Source: Alectoria sarmentosa
Taxonomy: Eukaryota > Ascomycota > Lecanoromycetes > Lecanorales > Parmeliaceae
DNA length: 10,645 nt
Assembly: GCA_009733775.1 (NCBI GenBank)
Contig: WOGZ01000630.1
Coordinates: forward strand, 1 to 10,645
Direction of reading: 5' to 3'
The notes under the pieces are model-generated. The model had not been told where the DNA came from and searched no databases. It was given only the letters and a program-made list of their open reading frames with translations. Below, in pieces: positions 9,061 to 10,645 of this stretch (its first letter is position 1; every line of letters begins with the position of its first letter). A program made the position numbers and the translations under genes.

Positions 9061-10190
9061 GGTAAATGAAGACGAAACGAATTTAAATAACGTCGATTAA
9101 GCGAACTCTGCTTGCTTTTCTATACGTATATAATTTACTTTTATTGTTATATAAAAAGCATTTACTTAATAATCTTATTTTTAATATATTTAATCGAATA
9201 ACTCGATTGCTTTTTTGATAAATCGTTTAAAATTATAATAAATAAATCGATTTTATTAATAACTCGATTTAAAATTATATATAATTAATTATAAACGAAA
9301 ATCTTCGATTATAAACATAAATCGATTTATTATAAAAATTAATTTTGCGATTTATTAATCGTTATATTGAAAATTAAACGAATTAAATATTGAATGCGTC
9401 GAAAAAAAGTATATAAACTATTCGAATCGAGCGGAGTAAAAAATATGCGTGATATATAATAACGTTTATCATTATATTCGTTTTTAAGAATACGATAATC
9501 GAATATCTTAAATTCAATATATTTAATTTATAAGCGTGTTTCACTGCATAAATTTTATAATTGTTATAAATTTCTTAATAACATTATTATACAATTTTTT
9601 TTCAATTTTAAATAATGAAATGATAAAAAGACTAATTTAAAAACGTTTATTAATTCGATAAATGAAAAAAAGTTATCTTCTTCATTAACGATTTAATCAC
9701 GATTAATATATATCGTTTTGATTTCAAGAAATTTATCAAATATTTAATTATTAAATCGAATAACGTTTTTATTAAAAATGCAAAGAATCGTTTTAAAAAT
9801 GTAAAAATTAAATATTCGATATAAACTTAAATCGCGATAAATAATATTAATTAAGTTTATGATAATGTTATTTAATAATCAATCGATAAATTAATCGATA
9901 ATTTTTCATCTTTTTATAGTTGCTGAAATTTCATTATTCACATTTAAAAGATTATTTACGAATGTTTTTATATCAACACGATCTTATTTAATTAAATTCG
10001 AATTGCGAAGTTTTATATTTTTCGTGAGTTTAAATATTTGAATGTGATTTTATAAATATGAGATTTTTAAAATAAATGTAATAATACGTTTTAATTTAAC
10101 GTTTTTAATGATTAATAAAATTTAATAAAAGTCGTCGCAAAAGCATATAATTATGTTATTAAACGATTTGAGATTTTTATAAATGTTTTA
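9061..10190. other. Non-coding 3' region between pol and the right repeat
   Basis: No coding remnant was recognised in these 1.1 kb. The first bases (9059-9081) are purine-rich, with G runs unusual for this window, and could be a worn polypurine tract where plus-strand DNA synthesis starts. If so, the 3' LTR would begin near 9080 instead of at 10191. A less decayed patch follows at 9100-9126 (gcgaactctgcttgctttt). A second slightly G-rich spot is at 9424-9440. Otherwise the stretch is uniform RIP-like A/T with scattered CpG. Confidence 0.45.
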
Positions 10191-10645
10191 AAATATATAA
10201 TTAACAATTTCGATTTTATAACGATTTTATATCGAGATTTCGTTTTAAAAAATTAATTCAATTGCATATAATAATTCGATTAAATCGAATTCATTTATAA
10301 TATCGTAAAAGAATTAAATAATAATATTCAAAAAGATTTTAAAGCGAGAATAAGCGATATAATCTTTTTAAAGAAAAGTGAAAACGATGTTTAAAAAAGT
10401 TATAATAATTACCATCTTAAAGGCTTCGCGTATTTTTCGTAAAATAATATTTTAAAATATAATTTTATCAATATTTTTATAATCGTTCAAAAAAAAATGA
10501 TCATCAAAAAAAAATATCGCGTTTCAAATAACGTTTATAATTATCGTTTAATTATTATTAAAACTCGTTTACATTTATTTTTAAATATTTATTTAATAAA
10601 AACGTTTTTCGCGTAAAAGACGATTGCGTTTATTATTATAATGTT
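10191..10645 (+). repeat. Right copy of flanking direct repeat (part of 3' LTR)
   Basis: This is the second copy of the sequence at 1-458, in the same orientation, and it runs to the last base of the window, so its right end is unseen. It carries more top-strand C-to-T changes than the left copy; for example, CpA sites kept near 56-76 and 366-405 on the left are TpA here. Elsewhere it keeps C or G where the left copy has T or A (facing left-copy positions 15, 74, 88, 222 and 223). The two copies therefore mutated independently after they separated. Its left limit is also uncertain, because sequence upstream of 10191 has no left-hand partner in the window. Confidence 0.88.

Larger units (their letters stand above)
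1..10645 (+). mobile_element. RIP-degraded Ty3/Gypsy LTR retrotransposon (near-complete copy)
   Basis: The window reads as one element on the + strand: direct repeat, non-coding leader, gag, protease, reverse transcriptase, RNase H, integrase, non-coding 3' part, direct repeat. The domain order, with integrase after RNase H, is that of Ty3/Gypsy; in Ty1/Copia the integrase comes before the reverse transcriptase. The sequence is almost all A and T, and most remaining C and G lie in CpG. Stops occur every few codons in every frame, mostly TAA, as expected from CAA, CAG or TGG after C-to-T and G-to-A change. No gene is intact. A repeat unit of 10,190 bp is long for this group, where elements of roughly 5 to 8 kb are usual. 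RIP is known from filamentous ascomycetes, so such a host is inferred. Element ends, target-site duplication and primer-binding site could not be placed. Confidence 0.92.

Noticed and set aside
1..10645. Circular molecule or terminally redundant contig
   Set aside because: The end repeats are only about 87% identical and differ by transitions; a circular contig overlap would be identical.
1..10645. Endosymbiont, apicoplast or mitochondrial genome because of extreme A/T
   Set aside because: Such genomes keep long ORFs, tRNAs and rRNAs; none are visible, and high CpG retention with decayed Gypsy domains points to RIP.

Overview
This window is a decayed Ty3/Gypsy (Metaviridae-type) LTR retrotransposon in an extremely AT-rich stretch of what is most likely a filamentous ascomycete (Pezizomycotina) genome. 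It has no intact gene. Two things point to repeat-induced point mutation (RIP). The two flanking repeat copies differ almost only by C/T and G/A transitions, about 57 against 2 transversions by hand count. Most remaining C and G sit in CpG, with CpA and TpG largely gone, as expected where C followed by A is the preferred RIP target. The genus cannot be told from the sequence.

Layout. Positions 1-458 and 10191-10645 are two copies of the same sequence in direct orientation, offset by 10,190 bp, and are read as parts of the 5' and 3' LTRs. Both run into a window edge, so the true LTR length is unknown but at least about 455 bp. A 180-bp tandem duplication lies at 691-1050. From about 1051 to about 4380 no coding remnant could be recognised. 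Gag is legible from about 4380 to 5643 and ends in a CCHC zinc knuckle at 5599-5640. Pol follows in the same direction: protease (about 5644-6200), reverse transcriptase (about 6230-7130), RNase H (about 7140-7640) and integrase (about 7640-9060). Positions 9061-10190 are a non-coding 3' stretch.

Reading the pseudogene. If stop codons are read as mutated Gln, Trp or Arg, and Asn, Lys, Tyr, Ile and Phe as possible RIP products of Asp, Glu/Gly, Cys/His, Thr and Ser, the polyprotein can be followed through three frames. It runs in frame 3 to about 5350, frame 1 to about 6611, frame 3 to about 7028, and frame 2 to about 8950. Only three indels are needed, and the two in pol are single-base losses in homopolymer runs. 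The integrase keeps the exact D-35-E spacing, with all three catalytic codons altered by G-to-A changes. In the living element these proteins would have packaged, copied and integrated the element's RNA. This copy cannot encode any of them.
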